Notes under the pieces: generated by a model | What the model was told of the DNA's origin: nothing | The model's input: the letters and a program-made list of their open reading frames with translations, nothing else | Databases searched by the model: none | Source: Actinoplanes regularis | GTDB lineage: Bacteria; Actinomycetota; Actinomycetes; Mycobacteriales; Micromonosporaceae | Assembly: GCF_900188005.1 (NCBI RefSeq) | Contig: NZ_FZNR01000003.1 | Span: 1-64,000 of the forward strand | Length of the DNA: 64,000 bases | Reading direction: 5' to 3' | Program-made: the position numbers and the translations under genes | Part shown: positions 37,284-46,839 of the stretch, in pieces | Layout: each line of letters starts with the position of its first letter | Numbering within the stretch: position 1 is the stretch's first letter

Positions 37284-38213
37284 ATGACATCGAGACCGGA
37301 TCCCGACAACGAGGCCTACGTCCGCGAGGTACACGACAAGGGCCTCGCGTTCGACCTCGGCACCATGTCCCGCCGGCGGATGCTCACGGTGCTCGGCGGC
37401 ACCGGCGCGGTCGCGCTCGCCGGTGGCGCCGCGCTGTTCGGAAGCGGTGCCGAGGCCGCGACGATCAGCTGTGCCGAGGAGGTCGAATCGGAGACGGCCG
37501 GCCCGTTCCCCGCCGACGGCTCCAACGGCATCGACGTGCGCACCGTCGCAGGCGTCGTCCGGCAGGACATCCGGAGCTCCTTCGGCGGCTCGACCACGCA
37601 GGCCAAGGGCGTGCCGCTGGTCTTCAGCCTGGTCGTCCGGGATCTCGAGTGCAAGCCGCTGGTCGACGCCGCGGTCTACGTCTGGCACTGCGACCGGGAG
37701 GGCCGGTACTCGCTCTACTCCGCCGGTGCCACCGAGGAGAACTACCTGCGCGGCATCCAGGTCACCGACCGATTCGGCCGGGTGACCTTCACCAGCATCT
37801 TCCCGGCCTGCTACACCGGCCGCTGGCCGCACATCCACTTCGAGGTGTACTCGTCGCTGGCGGACGCCACCGGCGGTGCCGGCCCGATCCGCAAGACGTC
37901 GCAGATCGCGTTCCCCGAGACGGTCGCCGACCGGATCTACGCCGAGGCGCCCGGCTACGAGCAGAGTGTCACGAACATGGAGCGCATCACCCTCGCCACC
38001 GACATGGTCTTCGGCGACGACCTCGCGGCCCGCGAGATGGCCACCATCGTCGGCGATCCCCGGGTCGGGTACGTCGCACTGCTCACCATCACCGTCGATC
38101 CGACCGCGGTGGAGGAGCCCGGTGGCGGAATGCCGCCCGGCGGCCCGGGTGGCCCGCGGCCCAGCGGTCCGCCGCCCACGGCCTCGCCCTCCGCGACAGC
38201 CACGTCCGCCTAG
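37284..38213 (+). CDS. Tat-exported intradiol ring-cleavage dioxygenase-like protein
   Basis: A 309-residue protein. A twin-arginine signal MSRRRMLTVLGGTGAVALAGG (residues ~29-49) lies behind an unusual ~28-residue N-terminal leader. The dioxygenase core has VYVWHCDREGRYSLYS and CYTGRWPHIHFEVY, supplying the Tyr/Tyr/His/His iron ligands. The C terminus is a Pro/Gly/Ser/Thr-rich tail. It would oxidise catechol-like aromatics outside the cell. AGGAGGA (37269-37275) supports ATG 37284. Upstream 37166-37283 is intergenic with no feature seen. Confidence 0.88.
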   Translation: MTSRPDPDNEAYVREVHDKGLAFDLGTMSRRRMLTVLGGTGAVALAGGAALFGSGAEAATISCAEEVESETAGPFPADGSNGIDVRTVAGVVRQDIRSSFGGSTTQAKGVPLVFSLVVRDLECKPLVDAAVYVWHCDREGRYSLYSAGATEENYLRGIQVTDRFGRVTFTSIFPACYTGRWPHIHFEVYSSLADATGGAGPIRKTSQIAFPETVADRIYAEAPGYEQSVTNMERITLATDMVFGDDLAAREMATIVGDPRVGYVALLTITVDPTAVEEPGGGMPPGGPGGPRPSGPPPTASPSATATSA

Positions 38214-38245
38214 GTTCCCGGGAACGGCCTCGTCGGGCGGTAGAC

Positions 38246-38280
38246 GTCCAGCTTTGGGAAGGGGGAACCCAGAGCTGGAC
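38246..38280. terminator. Terminator-like hairpin between convergent genes
   Basis: GTCCAGCT-t-TGGG and CCCA-g-AGCTGGAC form a 12-bp stem with one mismatch and a 9-base loop. It lies between the dioxygenase and haem oxygenase genes. Confidence 0.72.
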
Positions 38281-38309
38281 CCCGCACGGTCCCTTTCGCA
38301 GTGCGGCGC

Positions 38310-38963
38310 TCAGGCCACGGGGACCAGATCTTCCGGGTACGCGGTACCGAGATCCTGGAATACCGCCGAGTTCAGCGTGAAGGCCCGCTGGGACTCGTCG
38401 ACCAGGGTGTCGAGGTCGGCCGGCGGCAGGTCCAGGGCGTCGAGCCGGGCGCGATAGACGGTCTTGTACGCCTTCGGGTCGTTGATCTGGTCGAACCGGT
38501 AGAAGGCAGTACCCGGCAGGTCCAGTCGGTACGTCGCGGCGACCTTGCGGCCGACCAACTGACCGCCGGAGAGGTCACCCAGGTACCGCACGTAGTGGTG
38601 GGCCACGAAGTGCGCCGGCGAGGTGCGGCAGAACTCGCGGACGCGGGCCGCGTAACGCTCGGTGGCCGCGACCGGCTCGACCCGCGCCGCCCAGTCCGGG
38701 CCGTACAGGTGGGCCAGGTCGGACTCCAGGGCGGCGACCCGGGACAGGACCGGGTCGGCGAAGTCCGCGGCGACCGGGTTGTCACGCATGACGGCGGCCG
38801 CGGCCTCCAGCTCCCGATAGATGATCAGATACTGCGCGGTGAGCGCGGCGAAACCGTCCCGTGGGACCGTGCCACCCATCAGCCGGGTGATGAAGCCGCG
38901 GGTCTCGGCGTCGCGGTGCTCGGACATGGTGGCCTTGCGGAGACGTGCGGCGAATCCGGTCAT
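38310..38963 (-). CDS. hmuO: Haem oxygenase
   Basis: A 217-residue cytosolic haem oxygenase. It opens haem to biliverdin, CO and Fe2+. The proximal-His region is RLRKATMSEHRDAETRGFI. The distal helix YVRYLGDLSGGQLVGRK is the family signature (GDLSGGQ). AGGAAGGACG precedes ATG 38963. It is the last gene of the minus-strand arm of the haem island, 38 bp after the DUF916-like gene. It releases iron from the imported haem. Confidence 0.95.
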   Translation of the reverse strand: MTGFAARLRKATMSEHRDAETRGFITRLMGGTVPRDGFAALTAQYLIIYRELEAAAAVMRDNPVAADFADPVLSRVAALESDLAHLYGPDWAARVEPVAATERYAARVREFCRTSPAHFVAHHYVRYLGDLSGGQLVGRKVAATYRLDLPGTAFYRFDQINDPKAYKTVYRARLDALDLPPADLDTLVDESQRAFTLNSAVFQDLGTAYPEDLVPVA

Positions 38964-39001
38964 CTGTCGGCTCGTCCTTCCTGGCTGTGGTGGGGAATCG
39001 A

Positions 39002-39991
39002 TCAAGCTGGGACGGCCGGGAGGCCGTCCTGAGGCGTGGTGCGGGCCCGGCGGCGGCGCCGGACGAGCCGGACGAGCGCGTGGAGCAGGCCCGCGGCGAT
39101 CAGCGCGACCAGGGCCCAGGGCCAGGCCCAGACGCCGGTGCCGCGAGAGACCGCGGGAAGTCTCTGGTCGAAGGAGGCGGGCACCACGGCGACGTCGACG
39201 GCCAGGCGGACCGTCGGCTGCACACCGGAGATCCGCTCCGTCACGGTCACCGAGCCGCCGGGCAGCAGTTCGGGGATCGTCAGGTCGCCGGTGCGGGCCA
39301 GCTTCCAGCCGAACGGGCCGGTCACCCGGACCGTGCCGGTGCCGCTGAGCCGGAGGTTGCCGGCGTTGTGGACGAGGTATCGGACGGTCATCACGCCGCC
39401 GTCGACCGGGTTCGCCGACTGGGCGTACTCGAGCCGGACGGAGTCGATCTTCAGCGCGGGTGCCACGGCGCCCGCGACGGTGAGGTAGACGCGGGCCGCG
39501 ATCCGCCGGTCGACCAGCACCTTCTGCCCGTCCGCGGTGGTCTGCTCCTCGGCGATCGAGGCGATCACACCACCGGCGTGGTCGCCGGGCGTGGCGTTCG
39601 CCGGCACCGAGATCGAGAACGGGATGTCCAGCCGGGTGTTCGCCGGCACCTCGTAACGGTTGGCGCCGAGGGCGATCCAGGAGCCGAGGTCGGTGGGCTT
39701 CTGCGCGGCCGGGAGCAGCGCGAACGAGCCGTCCTCGGTGGTGTACGCGTCGCTGCCGTACACCGTGAAGGTGAGCGGCCGGCTGGTCAGGTTGGTGACC
39801 CCGACGTAGTCGGTCAGCCGCTCGCCGGCCGCCGCTCGCCGGATGATGTAGTCCCGGCCGTCCGGTCCCTTCGCCGTCGACGGGCGCACCGACCAGCGCA
39901 CGTCGGAGCCGCCCGGCGCGGCCGGTGCCGGGGAGGCCGGCGCCAGGACCAGTAGCGACACGACGGCGGCCAGCAGGCCACGTACGAACAT
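39002..39991 (-). CDS. DUF916-like surface protein, WxL-domain partner
   Basis: A 329-residue exported, membrane-anchored protein. The signal peptide ends near APAAPG (residue ~26). Two Ig-like beta domains follow (AGERLTDYVGVTNLTSRPLTFTVYGSDAYTTEDGSFALL; TVRYLVHNAGNLRLSGTGTVRVTGPFGW). There is a C-terminal TM (WPWALVALIAAGLLHALVRLV) and a basic tail RRRRRA. The N-terminal domain matches DUF916 (WxL protein peptidoglycan-binding) proteins. It sits in the same operon directly after a protein with a C-terminal WxL-like domain, its usual partner. AAGGAG precedes ATG 39991. Confidence 0.85.
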   Translation of the reverse strand: MFVRGLLAAVVSLLVLAPASPAPAAPGGSDVRWSVRPSTAKGPDGRDYIIRRAAAGERLTDYVGVTNLTSRPLTFTVYGSDAYTTEDGSFALLPAAQKPTDLGSWIALGANRYEVPANTRLDIPFSISVPANATPGDHAGGVIASIAEEQTTADGQKVLVDRRIAARVYLTVAGAVAPALKIDSVRLEYAQSANPVDGGVMTVRYLVHNAGNLRLSGTGTVRVTGPFGWKLARTGDLTIPELLPGGSVTVTERISGVQPTVRLAVDVAVVPASFDQRLPAVSRGTGVWAWPWALVALIAAGLLHALVRLVRRRRRARTTPQDGLPAVPA

Positions 39992-40075
39992 GGTGCTCCT
40001 TACGATGGGTGCGGGCCGGCCGGGAATCGTTGCGGAATTCCCGGCCGGTTCCCCGCCCGTGGTGAGCCCGCGGGC

Positions 40076-41224
40076 TCAGGCGAGCGTCAGGGTGAGCACC
40101 GCGCTGTACTCACCGGCCGCGCTGGACTCGGGGATACCGAGGCTCAGCGCCGCGCCGCAGGTGGAGCTGCCGAGGCTGCTCCCGGTCCCGGCCTTGCAGA
40201 GGGTGTGGCTGGTGCCCAGGCCGGTGCCCGCGGCGACCGGGCCGCCGGGGACGACCGCGCTGGTGACGCCCTTCGCGGAGACCAGGCCGGTGTTCGCGAC
40301 CGCCGCGACCGGGGTCCAGCCCAGGTTGGCCGCCGGGATGCTCGCCCCGCCGGTCGCCGTGAAGTCGGTGACCTGGCCGACCAGGTCCCACCCGGCGTTG
40401 GTGCCGCGCAGGTCGCTGACCGTGACCGCGTTCAGGTTGCCGGTCGCGGTCTGGCCCGGCGTGGCCGCGGAGAGCGACACGGTGGAGCCGGACGAGGTGA
40501 GCGTGAGCGCCCCGCCGGTGACCGCCGCGGTGATCTTCTGCGACGCCGAGCCGTTACCGTTCCCAGGCTCTTCCGGGTCCGTCGGGTCGGTGGGATCCGT
40601 CGGGTCGGTCGCGGTGGGCGACGCGGACGCGGTGATCGGGTCGAGCGCCGAGCCGGCCGGGTAGAAGCCGGCGAAGGCGCTCGCGCCCGCACTGGTCAGC
40701 GTGGCGGCCAGGTTCGAGAACGAGACCGCGCCGTCGGTCACCGCCGGGGCGGTGGTCGCCACCGTGGCGATCTCGGCCTGGTCCAGGTGCTGCTCGGTGC
40801 TGCCACCGTTGGCGACCAGGTCCACATCGGCCAGCAGCGACCCGGTGCCGTCGCCGTCGACGACCAGGGTCGGGTTGGCCAGCGTGATCTCGAACATGTG
40901 GGCCGGGTGGGAGAAGACCACGGTCCCGCCGTAGTTGACCTTCGCGGTGCCGGCGGCGGCGTCGTAGGTGCCGCCGGCCGACGGGAAGTCGAACGTCCCG
41001 TCGGCGTTGCGGGAGGCGCCGTCCTTGGTGGCGATCGGCGGGTTGCCGTTGCCGCTGGAGACGTACGCCCGGAACGACGCCTTGAAGCCCCAGTCCAGGC
41101 TGCCGCCACCGACGGCGACCGGCGCGGCCAGGGCGGGTACGGCACCGACCAGCGCCGTGGCGGCGCCGAGGGCCAGCGCGCCGGTCCATAGTGCGGCCCG
41201 ATGCGAGCCGTGAGATGTGCCCAT
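40076..41224 (-). CDS. Secreted HtaA haem-binding domain fused to a WxL-like domain
   Basis: A 382-residue exported protein. The signal peptide ends near ALAAPV (residue ~35). The HtaA domain spans ~40-195 (SLDWGFKASFRAYV, GTFDFPSAGGTYD, GTVVFSHPAHMFEITLANPTLVV). A Thr/Pro/Asp linker with tandem DPT units follows. The C-terminal ~150 residues resemble a WxL domain (VTVSDLRGTNAGWDLVGQVTDF, and a terminal strand AGEYSAVLTLTLA). Typical HtaA proteins end in a membrane anchor; this one instead ends in a wall-binding-like domain. It is the first gene of the arm reading left from the iron box. Confidence 0.85.
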   Translation of the reverse strand: MGTSHGSHRAALWTGALALGAATALVGAVPALAAPVAVGGGSLDWGFKASFRAYVSSGNGNPPIATKDGASRNADGTFDFPSAGGTYDAAAGTAKVNYGGTVVFSHPAHMFEITLANPTLVVDGDGTGSLLADVDLVANGGSTEQHLDQAEIATVATTAPAVTDGAVSFSNLAATLTSAGASAFAGFYPAGSALDPITASASPTATDPTDPTDPTDPEEPGNGNGSASQKITAAVTGGALTLTSSGSTVSLSAATPGQTATGNLNAVTVSDLRGTNAGWDLVGQVTDFTATGGASIPAANLGWTPVAAVANTGLVSAKGVTSAVVPGGPVAAGTGLGTSHTLCKAGTGSSLGSSTCGAALSLGIPESSAAGEYSAVLTLTLA

Positions 41225-41273
41225 GCTCGTGAGTTCCTTCCGAATTGGGCTGTGCCCGCTGATGCAGACTCGG

Positions 41274-41292
41274 TTAGGGTAGCCTCACCTAA
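41274..41292. promoter_or_regulatory. DtxR/IdeR iron box between the two haem operons
   Basis: TTAGGGTAGCCTCACCTAA matches the 19-bp consensus TTAGGTTAGSCTAACCTAA at 17 positions. It lies in the 119-bp intergenic region between the divergent HtaA-WxL and neocarzinostatin-like/hmuTUV operons. An Fe2+-loaded repressor would shut both off when iron is plentiful. Confidence 0.93.
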
Positions 41293-41343
41293 GTTCTTGA
41301 TCAAAAGCAAGATCGGGGCGGCTCGAATGTTGTGGGAGCGACA

Positions 41344-42108
41344 GTGCGCATCGGCCTGAGAACGGCGGCCGCGGTGCTGACTCTGCTGGTGGTGTCCCTG
41401 AACGGCACCCCGGCGCAGGCGGCGAAACGGCTCTCGGTGTCCAAGACCAGGGGACTCGACCGGGCGGGCGAGACGGTCACCGTCACCGGCCGCGGCTACG
41501 ACGTGACAAAAGGCATCTATGTGGCCTTCTGCCTGGACAACGGCGCCGGTGTGATGCCCGCGCCGTGCGGTGGCGGCGCCGACCTGGGCGGTACGTCCGG
41601 TTCCTCGGTGTGGATCTCGTCGAACCCGCCGTCCTACGGCGAAGGACTCGCGAAGCCCTACGGCAAAGGCGGTTCCTTCACGGTGTCCATCAGGGTCGGT
41701 CAGCTGATCGGGGACATCGACTGCGTGGTCCGCGCCTGTGCGGTCGTCACCCGCGCCGACCACACCCGGACCGGCGACCGGTCGCAGGACGTCCGGATCC
41801 CGGTCCGGTTCGCGGCGGCCAGGGCGGGATCACCGGTGGCCACCGCCACGGCGGCCACCGGAGCGAAAGGGGCGGCGACCGGAACCCGGGCGACGCCGGT
41901 CGGGCCGCCGACCGGGCGGCTCGCCACCGCCGCGCCGCCGGTGGCCACCACGGCGGCCGTGGTGCCGGCGACCGGACTCGCGCTCACCCGGACCAGCGCG
42001 GCCACGCCGCTCGGGCACTGGTGGGCGATCGGCGGGGCGTTCCTCGGCGGGCTGCTCGCCGCCGCGGTGATCGGCCGGCTCCGCCGCCGGAAGCGGGTGA
42101 CCGCGTGA
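41344..42108 (+). CDS. Haem-locus surface protein, neocarzinostatin-like fold
   Basis: A 254-residue exported protein. The signal ends near AQAAKR (residue ~27). An Ig-like domain follows (LSVSKTRGLDRAGETVTVTGRGYD, YVAFCLDNGAGVMPAPC, SGSSVWISSNPPSYGEGLAKPYGKGGSFTV, CAVVTRADHTRTGDRSQDVRIPVRF). Then come an Ala/Thr/Pro linker and a C-terminal TM with an RRRKR tail. This fold appears in HtaA-linked iron-regulated surface proteins of actinobacteria. GGGAG precedes the GTG start. The GTG of hmuT overlaps its stop, so it is the first gene of the hmuTUV operon. Confidence 0.82.
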   Translation: MRIGLRTAAAVLTLLVVSLNGTPAQAAKRLSVSKTRGLDRAGETVTVTGRGYDVTKGIYVAFCLDNGAGVMPAPCGGGADLGGTSGSSVWISSNPPSYGEGLAKPYGKGGSFTVSIRVGQLIGDIDCVVRACAVVTRADHTRTGDRSQDVRIPVRFAAARAGSPVATATAATGAKGAATGTRATPVGPPTGRLATAAPPVATTAAVVPATGLALTRTSAATPLGHWWAIGGAFLGGLLAAAVIGRLRRRKRVTA

Positions 42109-43133
42109 TCCGCCGGATCTCCGCCGCGACCGTCGTGCTCGCCCTGCTGCTGACCGCGGTGGCCGGGTGCACCGCGGTCAGCGAGGTCGGACCCGAGACG
42201 GAGACCGCCGCCGGCGGATGCGGCGTCACCACCGCGAAACTGGCCGTCGACGACATCGTCCCGCTCGATCCGGTGCCGGTGCCGAAGCTGCCGGTCACGG
42301 TGGACTCCGCGGACGGCCGGAAGGTCACCGTGCGCAGCGCCGACCGGATCCTCGCGGTCAACCTGTACGGCTCGCTCGGCGAGATCGTCTTCAGCCTCGG
42401 CCTGGGTGACCGGGTGATCGGCCGGGACACCTCCACCACGTTCCCGGCCGCCCGGAAGCTCCCACTGGTCACCCCGCAGGGGCACGATCTCTCCGCCGAG
42501 GCGATCCTCAAGATCAACCCGACGGTGTTGCTCGCCGACGACAGCATCGGCCCGAAGACCGTTCTCGATCAGGTGCGGCAGGCCGGGATCCCGGTGGTCG
42601 TCGTGGATGACGAGCAGACGCTGGCGGCGGTGCCCGAGCACATCCGCGCGGTCGCGGCCGCTCTCGGTGTCGCCGAGGCCGGCGAGCGCCTGATCAAGCG
42701 TGTGCAGGGGGAGATCGACGCGGCGCGGAAATCCATGCCGGAGAGCGCCGGACCACCGCGAATCGCCTTCCTCTACGTACGGGGGACGGCCGGCGTCTAC
42801 CTGATCGGCGGCAAGGGCGCCGGCTCGGACGCGATGATCGAGGCGATCGGTGCGGTCGACGCCGGAAGTGCGATCGGGCTCGAGAAGTTCCGGCCGATGA
42901 CCAGCGAAGGGCTGATCAACGCGGCACCGGACGTGATTCTGGTGATGACCGAGGGGCTCAACTCGGTCGGCGGCGTGGACGGCCTGCTCAAGCTCGCCGG
43001 GGTCGCGCAGACGCCGGCCGGGGTGAACCGGCGGATCGTCGACATGGACGACGGGGCGCTGCTGAACTTCGGGGCACGCACCGGGCAGGCGGTCGCGGCG
43101 CTGGCCAAGGCGGTCTACGGCCCATGCACCTGA
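42105..43133 (+). CDS. hmuT: Haem ABC transporter substrate-binding lipoprotein
   Basis: A 342-residue lipoprotein (lipobox AVAGC, Cys22) of the helical-backbone haem/siderophore-binding family: DRILAVNLYGSLGEIVFSLGLGDRVIGRDTST, ADDSIGPKTVLDQVRQAGIPVVVVDDEQ, GAGSDAMIEAIGAVDAG, MTSEGLINAAPDVILVMTEGL. Position before hmuUV and next to an HtaA gene fixes haem as the ligand. GTGA overlap with the upstream gene; 10-bp overlap with hmuU. Confidence 0.94.
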   Translation: MIRRISAATVVLALLLTAVAGCTAVSEVGPETETAAGGCGVTTAKLAVDDIVPLDPVPVPKLPVTVDSADGRKVTVRSADRILAVNLYGSLGEIVFSLGLGDRVIGRDTSTTFPAARKLPLVTPQGHDLSAEAILKINPTVLLADDSIGPKTVLDQVRQAGIPVVVVDDEQTLAAVPEHIRAVAAALGVAEAGERLIKRVQGEIDAARKSMPESAGPPRIAFLYVRGTAGVYLIGGKGAGSDAMIEAIGAVDAGSAIGLEKFRPMTSEGLINAAPDVILVMTEGLNSVGGVDGLLKLAGVAQTPAGVNRRIVDMDDGALLNFGARTGQAVAALAKAVYGPCT

Positions 43134-44206
43134 GTTCCACGACCGCGGAACCCGAGGTCGAGAGCGGGCGTACGACGTACCGGCAATCGGTTCTGCTCGG
43201 CGGCCTCGCCGCCGCCCTGGTCGTCGTCGCCCTCCTCGCCGCGGGCCGCGGTCAGGTCCCGATCTCCCCCGCCGAAGTGGCCGGCTCGCTGCTGCACCGC
43301 CTCGGTCTCGACCTCGGCCCGTTGCCTTCCGCGGTCCAGGGCGAGAACGCCCTCTGGCTGGTCCGCTTCCCTCGCGTGACCCTCGCGATCCTGGTCGGGG
43401 CGTCGCTGGGCTGCGCCGGAGCGCTGATGCAGGGCGTCTTCGGCAACCCGCTGGCCGAGCCCGGTGTGGTCGGTGTCTCGGCCGGCGCGGCGGTCGGTGC
43501 CGCCGCCGCGATCGTCGGCGGGGTCACGTTTCTCGGAAACTGGAGTACCGCGGCGGCCGCCTTCGCCGGCGGCGTCGTCACCACCCTGATCGTGTACGCC
43601 ATGTCCCGGGCCAACGGCCGCACCGAGGTGGTGACCCTGGTGCTGACCGGCGTCGCGGTGAACGCCACCGCCGGCGCCCTGCTCGGTCTGCTGATGTTCC
43701 TGACCGACGACGACGGTGTCCGGGCGATCGCGTTCTGGCAGCTCGGCAGCCTGGCGCAGGCCACCTGGGGCGCGGCCGGGGTGGCGCTGCCGTGCGCCGC
43801 ACTCGGCCTCACGGTGGCCGTTGTCTGCTCGCGGAAGCTCGACCTGCTCGCCCTCGGCGAGGGCCCGGCCCGGCACCTCGGGGTCGACACCGAGCGGCTG
43901 CGGATCACCGCGATCGTGGCGACCGCGCTGCTCACCGCGTCGGCGGTGGCGTTCACCGGGATCATCAGCTTTGTCGGCCTGGTGGTGCCGCACCTGATCC
44001 GGATGGTCGCCGGCCCCGGGCACCGGGTGCTGATCCCGGCGAGCGCGCTGGGCGGCGCGATCGTCGTGGTGCTCGGCGACCTGATCGCCCGGACCGCGGT
44101 CGACTACCAGGAGTTGCCGCTCGGCGTGCTGACCGCGGTGGTCGGCGGGCCGGCCTTCTTCTGGCTGCTGCGCCGGACCCGGGCGCGGGCGGGAGGCTGG
44201 GGATGA
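43124..44206 (+). CDS. hmuU: Haem ABC transporter permease
   Basis: A 360-residue FecCD-type permease with about 10 TM segments: RFPRVTLAILVGASLGCAGALMQGVFGNPLAEPGVVGVSAGA, GIISFVGLVVPHLIRMVAGPGHRVLIP and DLIARTAVDYQELPLGVLTAVVGGPAFFWLL are strong family motifs. It imports haem delivered by HmuT. ATGA overlap with hmuV. Confidence 0.96.
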   Translation: MHLSSTTAEPEVESGRTTYRQSVLLGGLAAALVVVALLAAGRGQVPISPAEVAGSLLHRLGLDLGPLPSAVQGENALWLVRFPRVTLAILVGASLGCAGALMQGVFGNPLAEPGVVGVSAGAAVGAAAAIVGGVTFLGNWSTAAAAFAGGVVTTLIVYAMSRANGRTEVVTLVLTGVAVNATAGALLGLLMFLTDDDGVRAIAFWQLGSLAQATWGAAGVALPCAALGLTVAVVCSRKLDLLALGEGPARHLGVDTERLRITAIVATALLTASAVAFTGIISFVGLVVPHLIRMVAGPGHRVLIPASALGGAIVVVLGDLIARTAVDYQELPLGVLTAVVGGPAFFWLLRRTRARAGGWG

Positions 44207-44979
44207 GGGCTTCCGGGGTACGTGTCCAGCTCGGCGGCCGGTACGTCGTGGACGGCGTCGACCTGCACGCCGACGCCGGTGAACTGATCGCCCTGGTCGG
44301 CCCGAACGGCGCCGGCAAGTCGACGCTGCTCGCCGCGCTCGCGGGCGACGTCAGAGCCGAGGGCCTGGTCGAGATCGCCGGGCTTCCGATCGGTCGCCAC
44401 CGGCCGGCCGAGCTGGCCCGGCTGCGTGCGGTCCTGCCGCAGAAGGCGGTCCTGTCGTTCCCGTTCACCGCGGGCGAGGTGGTCCGGATGGGTCGCGCGC
44501 CGTGGGCCGGCCGGCCGGAACGCGCCGAGGACGAGGCCGCGGTCGCCGAAGCGATGCGGCAGACCGAGACGACCGGGTTCGCCCGGCGGCCGTTCCCCGC
44601 GCTCTCCGGCGGGGAGCAGGCCCGGGTGGCGCTGGCCCGGGTGCTGGCGCAGCGGACGCCGCTGCTTCTGCTCGACGAGCCGACCGCGGCGCTCGACCTG
44701 CGGCATCAGGAACTCGTGCTGAGCACGGCCCGGGAGCGGACCCGCGCCGGTGCGGCCGTGGTCGTCGTGCTGCACGATCTGGGGCTGGCCGCCGCCTACG
44801 CGGACCGGGTCTACCTGCTCGCCGCCGGAAAGGTCCGGGGCGCCGGGCCACCCGCCGAGATCTTCACCGAGGAGCTGCTCAGCGAGGTCTACCAGCACGA
44901 GGTCGAAGTGTTGCCGCACCCGGCCGGAGGCGCCCCGCTGGTGATCCCACGCCGGTTGCCAGGAGTTCCAGCACAGTGA
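44203..44979 (+). CDS. hmuV: Haem ABC transporter ATP-binding protein
   Basis: A 258-residue ATPase. Walker A GPNGAGKST is near residue 34, signature LSGGEQARV, Walker [14 protein letters not shown]-loop VVVLHDLGLAAAYADRV. PQKAVLSFPFTAGEVVRMGR and WAGRPERAEDE are typical of HmuV. It powers haem import and is the last gene of the operon. Confidence 0.96.
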   Translation: MRASGVRVQLGGRYVVDGVDLHADAGELIALVGPNGAGKSTLLAALAGDVRAEGLVEIAGLPIGRHRPAELARLRAVLPQKAVLSFPFTAGEVVRMGRAPWAGRPERAEDEAAVAEAMRQTETTGFARRPFPALSGGEQARVALARVLAQRTPLLLLDEPTAALDLRHQELVLSTARERTRAGAAVVVVLHDLGLAAAYADRVYLLAAGKVRGAGPPAEIFTEELLSEVYQHEVEVLPHPAGGAPLVIPRRLPGVPAQ

Positions 44980-45015
44980 TCCGGGCCGGGCGCCGGCCGG
45001 CGCCCGACCCGGATC
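44978..45015. terminator. Terminator of the haem operon, long hairpin
   Basis: A 38-base near-palindrome (one mismatch) centred on GGCGCCGGCCGGCGCC overlaps the hmuV stop codon. It lies between convergent genes. Confidence 0.8.
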
Positions 45016-45042
45016 CGCGGATCTCTGTTACCGGCCTTCCGC

Positions 45043-45882
<840 letters not shown>

Positions 45883-45886
45883 TCAT

Positions 45887-46783
45887 TCATATATGTAAAT
45901 GTGGGTATCCCAATTCACTCATACCGTCGAGGGTGGCTAGGCGTGCGGCAGCCTCGGCGGGGTCCCCGGCCAGGGCGACCTCGGTGCCGCGGGGGCGCAG
46001 GGCGCCGAGCACGCCGTCGCGGACCGGGGTGTCCGAGGTCAACAGGCTGCCGGCGAGCACCACGGGGCCGGGGGAGCCGAGGCTGTCCAGGGTGCGGATC
46101 AGTCGCCGGACCGCGTCGGTGACGATCGCGGCGGCGTCGGGGTCGCCGCCCCGGGCCGCGGTGCAGACCATCGGGGCCAGGGCGGCGATGGCGTCGAGGG
46201 GCAGGGACTGCGCCCAGCGGACCAGTTCGTCGCCGGAGGTGACGCCGGCGTGCGCGGCGACCCGGGCGGCGAGCGGGGAGTCGAAGCGGCGGGCGGCGGT
46301 GCGGACGGCGCGCAGGCCGAGCCAGCGCCCGGACCCCTCGTCGCCGAGCAGCCAGCCGAGCCCGTCGGCGGTCTTCGTGATCACGTATCGGTCGATCCGG
46401 GCGGCCGTCGCGCCGGTCCCGGCGATCAGCACCGCGCCGGACGGTGCGGTGGTGCCGGCCGCGAACGCCGTCACCGCGTCGCCGACCACGGTCATCGGGC
46501 AGGTCAGGCCCAAGTCAGTCCACATGCTACGGAACCGCTCGTGGACGGCGGGGTCGTCGAGGGCGCTCGTGCCGGAGAGGCCGAGCACGGCCGTACGTAC
46601 CGAATCGGGTGGGTGGTGACCCAGCGCCTGCCGGATCGCTGACGCGATCGCCTCGATCGCGGCCGGCCCGGCCGAGATCGGATTGCCGGGCCCGGCCCGG
46701 CCCCGACCGATGATCCCGGACGGGTGGGCGAGCACGGCGCGGGTCCCGGTGCCACCCGCGTCCACTCCCAGCACCAGCTTCAT
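45887..46783 (-). CDS. N-acetylglucosamine kinase (BadF/BadG family)
   Basis: A 298-residue sugar kinase. MKLVLGVDAGGTGTRAVL is the phosphate-1 motif. AVLGLSG, AVLIAGTGATAARI and GWLLGDEGSGRWLGLRAV follow, as in GlcNAc kinases. It would phosphorylate imported GlcNAc to GlcNAc-6-P. It is divergent from the RpiR regulator and next to the ngcEFG importer. ATG 46783 was chosen because it places the nucleotide-binding strand at the N terminus; no ribosome-binding site is visible, so the mRNA may be leaderless. ATG 46801 is an alternative. Confidence 0.88.
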   Translation of the reverse strand: MKLVLGVDAGGTGTRAVLAHPSGIIGRGRAGPGNPISAGPAAIEAIASAIRQALGHHPPDSVRTAVLGLSGTSALDDPAVHERFRSMWTDLGLTCPMTVVGDAVTAFAAGTTAPSGAVLIAGTGATAARIDRYVITKTADGLGWLLGDEGSGRWLGLRAVRTAARRFDSPLAARVAAHAGVTSGDELVRWAQSLPLDAIAALAPMVCTAARGGDPDAAAIVTDAVRRLIRTLDSLGSPGPVVLAGSLLTSDTPVRDGVLGALRPRGTEVALAGDPAEAAARLATLDGMSELGYPHLHI

Positions 46784-46839
46784 GCCGATTGATCGAAGCA
46801 TGGATATTTGTTGTTGACTAGAGGTGAAGACGGTCGTAA

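Noticed and set aside
40576..40612. Short tandem repeats considered as a possible CRISPR or VNTR
   Set aside because: They encode the DPT-repeat linker of the HtaA-WxL protein; there are no spacers and no cas genes.
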